32,747 bases of DNA from Verrucomicrobiaceae bacterium (GTDB lineage: Bacteria > Verrucomicrobiota > Verrucomicrobiia > Verrucomicrobiales > Verrucomicrobiaceae): NCBI GenBank assembly GCA_947477755.1, contig CANJVS010000004.1, positions 1 through 32,747 on the forward strand. The letters run 5' to 3'. The notes below the pieces were generated by a model that saw nothing but the letters and a program-made list of their open reading frames with translations, was not told the origin of the DNA and searched no databases. Positions 1 to 7,862 of the stretch are shown here, one piece after another. Positions within the stretch are counted from its first letter, which is position 1. Every line of letters begins with the position of its first letter. Position numbers and translations under genes: made by a program.

Positions 1-113
1 AGGCAGAACCCCAGCAGCATGAAGAGTAAACGCCACAGATCAGTGGGGCGCAGACGATGGGATGAGGAACGCAGTCGCAAAGGTTCGTCGAGGTAGGACA
101 TGAGCGTGGGCAT
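1..113 (-). CDS. N-terminal part of an unidentified protein running off the left edge (MPTLMSYLDEPLRLRSSSHRLRPTDLWRLLFMLLGFCL...)
   Basis: Minus-strand ATG at 113-111, open to the window edge, just downstream of and co-oriented with the exonuclease-like gene. Confidence 0.4.
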   Translation of the reverse strand, partial: MPTLMSYLDEPLRLRSSSHRLRPTDLWRLLFMLLGFC

Positions 114-134
114 GATTCGGGATGGGTGAGAGAT

Positions 135-971
135 TCAGGCGCTCAACGCCGCCGTGGGTTGCGGGCGGTAGCTCTTGGTGAAGCACCACAGCTCGCGGGC
201 ATTGTTAAATGCCTGCCAACACGGTTCGTGCTCCTCACGCGGCCAGACCTTCACCTGCACCGGCGTGGGCTCGACGGAGTTGATCACCACCGAGGCAATG
301 TCCTCAAGCTTGCGGCTGCATTCTCCCGCATGATTGAGTGCCTTGAAGTAGGCCATCAATTGCAGCGGCCAGGTTTCATAGTAGCTGGCCTGATAGTTGC
401 CCTTCTTGTCGGGCTTCATCTTCTGCGTCTTGAAATCAATCAAGGCCCAGGTGCCTGCGTGACGCAGTTTGGCCACGAGGTCGATGCGACCAGCGAAGCC
501 GAACTCCGAATGCACCGCCACGGTTTCCACCAGACCGATGCGCTCGATGTGATCGTCGATCCAGAGTTTGACCGGCATGAACAACCGCAGGATGTCCGGG
601 TTCTCGGGTGGCTCACCGGTTTGCAGATAGACCTCGATGGCCGCGTGCACGGCGCTGCCTAGATCAGCAGCGGAGCGGACCTGCTCGCCCATGTCGGTGA
701 CGACACGACGCGCAAAAGCATCAAGGGATTCGTCGTCTCGCTTGGGCAGCGTCAGAGCGGCCATGATGGCCTGCTCCTGCTTCCAAGCGTCGAGGCCAGG
801 CTTGGCCAAGACGCCGAGGATGTTGGTGACTGAAGGCAGAGCATTGACCTTGCGGGCATCACGCAGAGTGACACTGCGCATGCCGTTGCCGTCCGCCCGG
901 ACCACCTCGTGATACGGGGTGCCATCGGGCAGATACCAGTGCGAGGGGGATTCGCGTTGAATAAGGATCAT
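135..971 (-). CDS. PD-(D/E)XK / RecB-like phage-type exonuclease-like protein
   Basis: 278 aa ORF; 'GSAVHAAIEVYL', 'HSEFGFAGRIDLVAKL' and 'WALIDFKTQK' fit the G-x-H / GRIDLV / DFKT nuclease-core pattern. Confidence 0.7.
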   Translation of the reverse strand: MILIQRESPSHWYLPDGTPYHEVVRADGNGMRSVTLRDARKVNALPSVTNILGVLAKPGLDAWKQEQAIMAALTLPKRDDESLDAFARRVVTDMGEQVRSAADLGSAVHAAIEVYLQTGEPPENPDILRLFMPVKLWIDDHIERIGLVETVAVHSEFGFAGRIDLVAKLRHAGTWALIDFKTQKMKPDKKGNYQASYYETWPLQLMAYFKALNHAGECSRKLEDIASVVINSVEPTPVQVKVWPREEHEPCWQAFNNARELWCFTKSYRPQPTAALSA

Positions 972-1001
972 GGGGGTGAGTTGGGTTCGGGGTTTGAAAA
1001 C

Positions 1002-1736
1002 TCAGTAGGCGATGTCATCCGACTCAGGGGCCGCAGGCTTGGTGAGCCCGAACTCCACAGCGGCCTTCTCCACAGCCGCCATCAGGTCGCGGTCTGCTTT
1101 GAGCGGTTTGACCAGCGCCTTGGCAATGGGCAGCCAGTTCTCATAGAGACCACACACCGCCGCCTGATCGAGTTCGCAGAGTTCGAGTCCCTGGTGCTTG
1201 CCGACGTGGACTTTGGTGAAGCGCCAGTCATCCGCAGGCTGCGTATCTTGAGACGCAGGTTGGGAAACACGATTGTAGGAGGCATCTTTGTCCTGGCGAT
1301 CCTTGACGCGGATGTACTTGCCGGAGGGCTTCAAACCATCGCCGCTCTTGTCAGGACGGATGAGGCCGATGTTGGCGTAGGTTTCGCCGTTGCGTCCCTC
1401 GTTGTGGACGATGACGATCTGCGCGGTGCGACCAATAAGAGTTTCCGTGTCGAACTCCTGCTGCTCGGCGGCGGTGAGATCGCGACCGAACCAGAGTTTG
1501 AGGAAAGCGCGCAGCGCGGACTTTTCACCCAGCGTGGTATTGAAGCCGCGTGACCACACGAGGTAGGGCTTGCCGTCATCGCGGAGCTGGGTGGTTTCAA
1601 AGACAAAACGAAACTGCTCTTTCGGGCCGTAATCGGTCTGCACCGTTTTGGGAGCGGTCACGTCAACACAGACGGCGAGGCCGTTGTATTCGGGGTGAGT
1701 ATCGAAGGGCTTGTTGGACTGAGTGGTGAGTTTCAT
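1002..1736 (-). CDS. Phage-type ssDNA-binding / replication-associated protein (putative)
   Basis: 244 aa ORF directly upstream of the exonuclease-like gene in the same orientation; 'DYGPKEQFRFVFET' and 'LIGRTAQIVIVHNEGRNGETYANI' resemble phage OB-fold/ssDNA-binding-like proteins. Family not certain. Confidence 0.45.
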   Translation of the reverse strand: MKLTTQSNKPFDTHPEYNGLAVCVDVTAPKTVQTDYGPKEQFRFVFETTQLRDDGKPYLVWSRGFNTTLGEKSALRAFLKLWFGRDLTAAEQQEFDTETLIGRTAQIVIVHNEGRNGETYANIGLIRPDKSGDGLKPSGKYIRVKDRQDKDASYNRVSQPASQDTQPADDWRFTKVHVGKHQGLELCELDQAAVCGLYENWLPIAKALVKPLKADRDLMAAVEKAAVEFGLTKPAAPESDDIAY

Positions 1737-1805
1737 AGTAAGTTAGTTGCGTGTTTGGATGTTGTGGGTGTGTGGATTGAAAACTTGTGATGATCTTATG
1801 AGGTC

Positions 1806-2042
1806 TCAGGCTGACTGAGGATGTGAGGCATCACGCTTTTGTGTGGTCAGCCAGAGCCTCACGGCTGCTAGGTCAAACCTGACCATGTCGCCTATCTCGA
1901 AGGCAGGCAGGCCGCGCCTGCGCAGGTTGAAGATGTGCCGTTCCGAGCAGCCGAGGTATTGAGACAGGCGGCCCGTGGTGATCAAATCTCCCGGCGGATC
2001 GCCGCCGGAGTTGAATAGAGTGCTTGGTGATGTTTGATTCAT
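1806..2042 (-). CDS. Excisionase-type (MerR-like) helix-turn-helix protein
   Basis: 78 aa; 'LITTGRLSQYLGCSERHIFNLRRRGLPAFEIGDMVRFDLAAVRLWL' is a typical HTH_17/excisionase pattern. Confidence 0.75.
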   Translation of the reverse strand: MNQTSPSTLFNSGGDPPGDLITTGRLSQYLGCSERHIFNLRRRGLPAFEIGDMVRFDLAAVRLWLTTQKRDASHPQSA

Positions 2043-2147
2043 GATCGCGTTGCGTTGTTGCTTTTGAGGGCGGCACTCGAAATCGAGAGTGCGGCCACGC
2101 GAGAATCATGCGGTGTCAAACCGGGTTTGTCGGCAGTCCTTGGAATA

Positions 2148-2224
2148 CCCTATGCAACCCCACATAGGGCTATGTGAACCCTATGCCGCGCTATGTATGG
2201 GGTATGCATAGGGTTTCCATAGGG
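2148..2224. promoter_or_regulatory. Cluster of CCCTATG/CATAGGG heptamers (possible operator or iteron array)
   Basis: Exact copies at 2148-2154 (+), 2163-2169 (-), 2179-2185 (+), 2207-2213 (-), 2218-2224 (-), plus near copies (GGCTATGTG, GGGTATGC). Lies between the divergent HTH gene and the ATPase operon. Confidence 0.6.
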
Positions 2225-2297
2225 TTAGCAAACTCATGTTGGGTTGCGCCCGCTTTGAAGTGACTGTGATAGCCTTGCTGAATAGGATAGCACCTGT

Positions 2298-4187
2298 ATG
2301 AACACCCATCCTTCCTCCCACCGCATCAAGCGCCTCCAGGTCACTGGCGGCTTTCTCATCGGCCTCGACATCAGCTTTCACGACGGACTCAACTGCATCA
2401 TCGGTCCAAGGGGCACAGGCAAGAGCAGCGTGCTGGAACTGGTGCGCTACAGCCTGGACATCATGCCGGGCCGGGAAGGTGATCCGCTGCGCAAGCGGAT
2501 CACCTCCGTGATCGAGAATAACCTCGGCGGAGGGCGTGTTGAATTGACAATCGAAACCAAGGACGGCCTCACCTATGTTGTAAGCCGCGCCGCAGGCGAG
2601 GATTCCATCCTGCTTGATCCTGACCGCAAACCGCTTTCGGTGGAATTTTCATCCCAGTTGTTCGGGGCCGATGTGTATTCGCAGAATCAGATCGAGAGCA
2701 TCGCCGAGACGCCGCACTACCAGCTCGATCTCATCGACGGTTTCGAGCAGGAGAAGCTCAATACCATCCACCATCGCCTTGAGGCGACGCTGCGCGAACT
2801 GCGCGCCAGCGCTGGGCAAATCCTGCCGCTGATGACGGAGAAGGAAACGCTGGAGGCTGCTCTCTCACAGATCGACATGATCAAGGAGAAGCTCAAGGGG
2901 TTTGCCGCTGTCGAAGGCGAGGATTCTGAGGAGGTCAACCGGGCGCACCTGCTCAAGTCGCTGCGCGACAGGGAGAACAAGGCGCTCGCTTACGCCAGCG
3001 ACGCCACCACCCAACAGGCCGATGCCATCAAGGATCTGATGGGGCGATGTGAGGCCAGCGTGCTGGCGTTCTTCTCACCGGACGTGCTCACTGGACCCAA
3101 CGGCGCAATCATCACCGACGCCGTGGCCAGCCTGCGCACCGCGATCCGCAGTTCGGAAAAGGCGCTTGCCACGGCCGCACAATCTCTGGACGCGGTTCTG
3201 CTTGAACTGACGCGGGCTAGGGGAATCATCGAACAGGCTCACGTTCCCCAGGAGCTGGCCTTCCACGCGATCATCGAGAAGCAGCAGCAAAACCAGACGC
3301 AGTCGGTTGAGCGCGCAAAACTCGAAAAGCAGCAGAACGACCTGCTCTTCAAACAGCGCCGCCATGAGGAGGTGGTTTCCCAGCTCAGAAATCTCAAGAG
3401 CCGTCGTGACGAACTGCTCGCGCGACTCTCCGATGAACGCGACATGCGATTCAAAGTCCGCGACTCCGTTGCAGAGCGTCTCAGCACCCGGCTCAAGCCG
3501 AACATCCGTGTGAGCATCGCACAAAACGCCGATCCGGACGACTACCGCAAGTTTCTCGAAAACAATCTGCGCGGACTGGGCATCCAGCACAACCGGGTCG
3601 CCACCACCATCAGCAAGGCCATATCGCCGCAGGAGCTTGGTGAACTGGTACAGGCAGGCGAGCCCGCATCGCTAGCCCGTCGAAGCGGCATCAACGCGCA
3701 GCAGGCAGGCAGCGTGATCAAGGCGTTCAACTCGGAGGAAAGGCTGATGGATCTGCAGATTCTGGACATGGATGACCAGCCGAGCATTGAGCTGTGCGAC
3801 AACGGGGTTTACAAACCGTCCACCGGATTGTCCACAGGGCAAAAATGCACCGCAATCCTTCCTCTACTCATGTTCGACCGCGTCAACCCGCTGCTGATAG
3901 ACCAGCCCGAGGACAACCTCGACAACTGCTACGTCTATGAAACAATCGTGAACAGCGTCAACGACGTGAAGCGCATGCGCCAGCTCATCTTCGTCACCCA
4001 CAATCCCAACATCCCAGTGCTCGGAGACGCCTCGAGGGTGTTCGTCATGCAGTCCGATGGCCGGACGGGCAGCGTCAAAGTTGAAGGCGACGTGGACCGT
4101 TGCCGGGACGATATTATCAATCTGCTTGAGGGGGGTGAGAAGGCCTTCGATCTGCGCACCGAGCGCTATAAAACCGCCCAGCCATGA
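2298..4187 (+). CDS. SMC/RecF-like AAA (ABC-type) ATPase with coiled coil
   Basis: Walker A 'GPRGTGKSS', signature 'LSTGQKC', Walker B 'PLLIDQPEDNLD', H-loop 'FVTHNPN'; coiled-coil middle. Confidence 0.85.
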   Translation: MNTHPSSHRIKRLQVTGGFLIGLDISFHDGLNCIIGPRGTGKSSVLELVRYSLDIMPGREGDPLRKRITSVIENNLGGGRVELTIETKDGLTYVVSRAAGEDSILLDPDRKPLSVEFSSQLFGADVYSQNQIESIAETPHYQLDLIDGFEQEKLNTIHHRLEATLRELRASAGQILPLMTEKETLEAALSQIDMIKEKLKGFAAVEGEDSEEVNRAHLLKSLRDRENKALAYASDATTQQADAIKDLMGRCEASVLAFFSPDVLTGPNGAIITDAVASLRTAIRSSEKALATAAQSLDAVLLELTRARGIIEQAHVPQELAFHAIIEKQQQNQTQSVERAKLEKQQNDLLFKQRRHEEVVSQLRNLKSRRDELLARLSDERDMRFKVRDSVAERLSTRLKPNIRVSIAQNADPDDYRKFLENNLRGLGIQHNRVATTISKAISPQELGELVQAGEPASLARRSGINAQQAGSVIKAFNSEERLMDLQILDMDDQPSIELCDNGVYKPSTGLSTGQKCTAILPLLMFDRVNPLLIDQPEDNLDNCYVYETIVNSVNDVKRMRQLIFVTHNPNIPVLGDASRVFVMQSDGRTGSVKVEGDVDRCRDDIINLLEGGEKAFDLRTERYKTAQP

Positions 4188-5269
4188 GCACGCCCGACGA
4201 CCCGCCCGCAGTCTCCTGGACGACTCGCCGCAAGCAGGCGGAGGAGCAGTGTGCCGCACTGCTGCTGCGACCAGACGAGGAGGTTGCGGGTGAGGTTGTC
4301 AGGCTTGCGAACGATCCCAAATGGGAAGTGCGCAAGGTCGTGGCAGAGAGTATGGCGGCGTTCCCTGAAAAGGTGTTCCGGGAACTCTCCATTCTCTTTG
4401 CCTCCGAGCGCAACGCGCTGGTGGCGGCCGCGTTTGAGCGTTCGCTCGCACGCCGCAGTCCAGTGGCTGACATTGCCCCGGCCCATGCCGACCTACTGCA
4501 GGGCGAGGTCGCCAAGATCACTCACAAGTTCGGCCCCGATGCCGCAGATGCCGCCCTCAAATTCGCCGAACGCTGCACGTTTCTGCACATCCGGTCGGCG
4601 GGGCACGACCTGAAGAACATCCTCAGCTACCTCAAGCTTGATCCGGATGCGCTCATCAAGGAGCCAGCCAATGCAAAGCACAAAAGCAAAATCCAACGCT
4701 ACAAGAATGGCCGGGATTACCTCCACCGTCTGTCGGAGATGATGGAAGTTTACTCCAGCCCGCTCGATATCAGGATGCAGCCGGAGGATTTGGTCGAGAT
4801 GGCATTTGAAGCCATCACGGCCGCCCGCGAACAAGTGGAGAAGGGTGGCGTGGATTCAACGTCAGTGGCATGTGACGTCGAGGCACCGGAGTCTGTCATT
4901 GTTCCAGTTTCGCGCTATCACATTGCGATGGCGCTGACGAACCTGGTGAAGAATGGTATTCAGGCCTACGCCTTGCCCGACTCCAAGTTCGGCGAGGGCA
5001 GAGTGTTGATCCGCATCATCAAGGATGCTGAGTGCGTGACCATCACGGTGGCAGATGGCGGTTGTGGTGTTGCTCCCGGTGATTTGCAGAATCTGGTGCA
5101 GTTCATTCCCGGCGGCACGGCAAAGCGCGGTGGATCTGGCTACGGGCTTCCGATCTGCCGCAGGTATTTGCAGGCGCATGGCGGGCAGATATGGCTCGAA
5201 AGCACGAAGAACAAGGGAATGACCGTCACGGTCACGATTCCCTGCAACACCTGCGATGCGGTTTTATGA
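4184..5269 (+). CDS. Soluble histidine kinase with HEAT-like N-terminal region
   Basis: H-box 'GHDLKNIL', N-box 'ALTNLVKNGIQAY', G1 'VADGGCGV', G2 'GGSGYGLPICRRYLQAHGG'. N-terminal 'VVRLANDPKWEVRKVVAESMAAFPEKVFREL' is HEAT-like. ATGA overlap with the preceding gene. Confidence 0.85.
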   Translation: MSTPDDPPAVSWTTRRKQAEEQCAALLLRPDEEVAGEVVRLANDPKWEVRKVVAESMAAFPEKVFRELSILFASERNALVAAAFERSLARRSPVADIAPAHADLLQGEVAKITHKFGPDAADAALKFAERCTFLHIRSAGHDLKNILSYLKLDPDALIKEPANAKHKSKIQRYKNGRDYLHRLSEMMEVYSSPLDIRMQPEDLVEMAFEAITAAREQVEKGGVDSTSVACDVEAPESVIVPVSRYHIAMALTNLVKNGIQAYALPDSKFGEGRVLIRIIKDAECVTITVADGGCGVAPGDLQNLVQFIPGGTAKRGGSGYGLPICRRYLQAHGGQIWLESTKNKGMTVTVTIPCNTCDAVL

Positions 5270-6264
5270 TTAGAATACTTGTCATCGACGACCAGGATGA
5301 TGTTCGCGACGAGCTTCGCGAGCGGATCGCATCCATGAACTATGAATCCGATGAGGCGGCCTCGCAGGAGCAGGCGCTCGAAAAACTGAGCGATCTTGCT
5401 TATGATCTCGTGCTGCTTGACCTGAAATTACCCCTGAGTTTTGGGGGCGTGACCCGCATGGAACATGGGCGCAACCTGCTGCAAAGAATTGTGGCGATGC
5501 CTGCGGCCCCTCCCGTGATCGTCATTACCTCGCACTATGGTCCTCAGGGACACAAGCTTGCGACGGAGATGATTCACCTGGGAGCGGCCAGTTTTGTGGG
5601 CAAGCCTTTCGACGACGATCCGCCCGAGCCAAAAATCGAGATGGTGCTTGCCCGCAGGAAGACCCGCGCAAAGGAAGCCGAGAAAAAGGAAGAAACCTTC
5701 TCGGGTGGAGTGCTGCTCCTGCACGATGACGGCATCGAGTTGTGCGGTTTTGTTGTGGGGGGGATACGAGGCAACGCCATCATCCGCCGCGTCGTTGAAA
5801 TGCTTGCCCAGCGGACGAACGGCAAGCTGCGCAAGGCATCTGCCCAGGTCTTGGCGGATGCGCTTTCAAAATCCGTCACGGCGGCCACCGTGACCAGCGC
5901 CATCAACGAGTTTCGCTCCCAATGCTCCGAGAAGCTCGCCCATGCCGGCATCAAGTGTGACAGGAACGACGTCATCCTCACTGTGAAGGGCGGCGGGTAT
6001 CAGTTTGCCCCCGGGATTGAGGTGCGTGTGGGTAATGAAGAGTTGCCGGCATCGCAGGTCGAACAAGACTGCGAGCTGCTCTTGAAGCAGTTCCGCCGGC
6101 GCGGCAAGATGACGGTCAAGCAAGCGCGCGAGTCGGTTGATATTCCGGCTACGAGAGTGAAGACGGCCCACGCGGCGCTGATGGAACGCAAAATGATTGA
6201 TATTGTTAGCGGCAGTGGGAGCACGACCACCTACATGCTGATCAAAGCCGAGATGCCAGCCTAG
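5266..6264 (+). CDS. Response regulator with winged-helix (OmpR-like) output and extra C-terminal HTH
   Basis: Receiver 'MIRILVIDDQDDVRDEL...DLVLLDLKLP...VIVITSH...FVGKPF'; 'DVILTVKGGGYQFAP' resembles the OmpR-type wing; C-terminal 'MTVKQARESVDIPATRVKTAHAALMERKMI' is HTH-like. ATGA overlap with the kinase gene; the 5191 start in the ORF track is an upstream extension. Confidence 0.85.
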   Translation: MIRILVIDDQDDVRDELRERIASMNYESDEAASQEQALEKLSDLAYDLVLLDLKLPLSFGGVTRMEHGRNLLQRIVAMPAAPPVIVITSHYGPQGHKLATEMIHLGAASFVGKPFDDDPPEPKIEMVLARRKTRAKEAEKKEETFSGGVLLLHDDGIELCGFVVGGIRGNAIIRRVVEMLAQRTNGKLRKASAQVLADALSKSVTAATVTSAINEFRSQCSEKLAHAGIKCDRNDVILTVKGGGYQFAPGIEVRVGNEELPASQVEQDCELLLKQFRRRGKMTVKQARESVDIPATRVKTAHAALMERKMIDIVSGSGSTTTYMLIKAEMPA

Positions 6265-6281
6265 AAAGAAATGATGCAGAA

Positions 6282-7862
6282 ATGAAGACGAAACCGCTCG
6301 CCCTGATTGGGGATGACAATTTTTGCGTTCGCGAGGCGGTGGAGGACCGCGTTGCCGAACTTGAGCATGACTTTCATTCCGTGGGATCACAGCATGAAGC
6401 AGCCGAAGCCCCACCCATTCCTGTCGAGGTTGATGTCCTGAGCTTTTCCAAACTCTTTGAGGACTCAGCCTTTCCGATGGCGGTGGACACCTATCAAAGG
6501 GGCTTCGTCTGGAACGACGACAAGATCCGCCAGTTGAAAGATGATTTGGCAGCCTATCAGCGCGATGCCGACCCGAAGCCGCCCTACTACATGGGCACGA
6601 TCTTGGTCCACCGGAACAAGGACAAGCTGAAGCACTTCATCATCGACGGCCAGCAGCGGCTCACGGCGCTGTGTGTGCTCCACCAGCAACTAAAGGGTAG
6701 CTTGCCCGGCAAATGTGCGCTGACCTATTCACCGAAATCGGCGCGGCGCATCCGTGCGGCGGCCGGGATTTTCGAAGAGCCGCTCTCCCGCCCGACTGCC
6801 GCCATCTTCGGGCAGATTGTCTTCACGGTCATCTGCGTGGAGCGGGTGGATTTGGCATTCACGTTCTTCGACACGCAGAACAACCGGGGCGTGCCGCTTC
6901 ATGCCACGGACCTGCTCAAGGCTTACCACCTCCGCGAGGTGAAGGGCGAACCGGATTCCCGCAAGGAAGCAATGCAAACCCTCTGCGCCCGGCGATGGGA
7001 AAGCATCCAGCAAGGGACGCCGGTGATGTCGCACGATCAGGAGTTTGACCACTCCTTGTTTACCAAGTTTCTCTGGCGGGCTCGCTACTGGAACGGCGCT
7101 CGCGTGACGATCGGTAATCACGACGCGCTGATGGAGGAGTTCCAAAAGCAAACGTGGCGGATGGAGGGCAAGCCGGACACCATCCCGCTTTACCGCTCCC
7201 GCCACAATCGCTTGGGCACGGCCCTATCGCTGACGAAGGACGGGCACAGTGAGATCCACACCAACCGGATTTCCCTCAGTCCCAAGGCCGAGGATTTGCC
7301 CTTCGCCATCCGACAGCCGATCCATAAGGGCATCGGCTTCTTCCTCTATGCCGACAAATATGCCTCGCTGCTGCGCAACCTGGTGACCAATGCGACGGAT
7401 TCCGGTGAAGTCGCGCGATTCCGCGAGGTTTACGAGAAGCTAATTATGGCGAACTCACTCTTTCTGCGGGAGATTTTTCTCCTCTCGTCGCTGATGTATG
7501 TGGATCAGTTTGGGGATGAGAAGCTGTGGGAGTTTTCTCTGTGGATGGAACACGCCCTCGGTGCGATCCGACTGGAAAAGCAGCAGGTGCGTTACGAAGC
7601 GGCGCAGAACTTTTTCAAACAGGACACCTTGAACCTACTGGATGTCATCGCGAGCGGCTACCGACCGGAGCAGGTCATTGCTCATTTGAAAAGCCACCAC
7701 ACGCGGCGTGCGATATACGCGGACGAGAAGATCGAGACAGGGAAAGGCGTGCAGGGCATCTACAAGACAGCGGTGCTGTGCTATTACGGTCGTGCGGAAC
7801 TTGCGTCGTTGAGTGGCAAGCATGCATGGATCGCGGACAAGTTGAACGGAGGTGCGGCATGA
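6282..7862 (+). CDS. DUF262-domain protein (GmrSD/BrxU-like, first of a pair)
   Basis: 'PMAVDTYQRGFVWNDDKIRQLKDDL' and 'FIIDGQQRLTALCVLHQQ' (DGQQR motif), 'TFFDTQNNRGVPLHATDLLKAY'. No clear DUF1524 HxxP motif at the C terminus. Confidence 0.8.
   Translation: MKTKPLALIGDDNFCVREAVEDRVAELEHDFHSVGSQHEAAEAPPIPVEVDVLSFSKLFEDSAFPMAVDTYQRGFVWNDDKIRQLKDDLAAYQRDADPKPPYYMGTILVHRNKDKLKHFIIDGQQRLTALCVLHQQLKGSLPGKCALTYSPKSARRIRAAAGIFEEPLSRPTAAIFGQIVFTVICVERVDLAFTFFDTQNNRGVPLHATDLLKAYHLREVKGEPDSRKEAMQTLCARRWESIQQGTPVMSHDQEFDHSLFTKFLWRARYWNGARVTIGNHDALMEEFQKQTWRMEGKPDTIPLYRSRHNRLGTALSLTKDGHSEIHTNRISLSPKAEDLPFAIRQPIHKGIGFFLYADKYASLLRNLVTNATDSGEVARFREVYEKLIMANSLFLREIFLLSSLMYVDQFGDEKLWEFSLWMEHALGAIRLEKQQVRYEAAQNFFKQDTLNLLDVIASGYRPEQVIAHLKSHHTRRAIYADEKIETGKGVQGIYKTAVLCYYGRAELASLSGKHAWIADKLNGGAA

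Noticed and set aside
7526-7858. 111-codon extension of the second DUF262 ORF
   Set aside because: Overlaps the first DUF262 gene out of frame; ATG at 7859 forms an ATGA junction and begins a recognisable DUF262 N-terminus.
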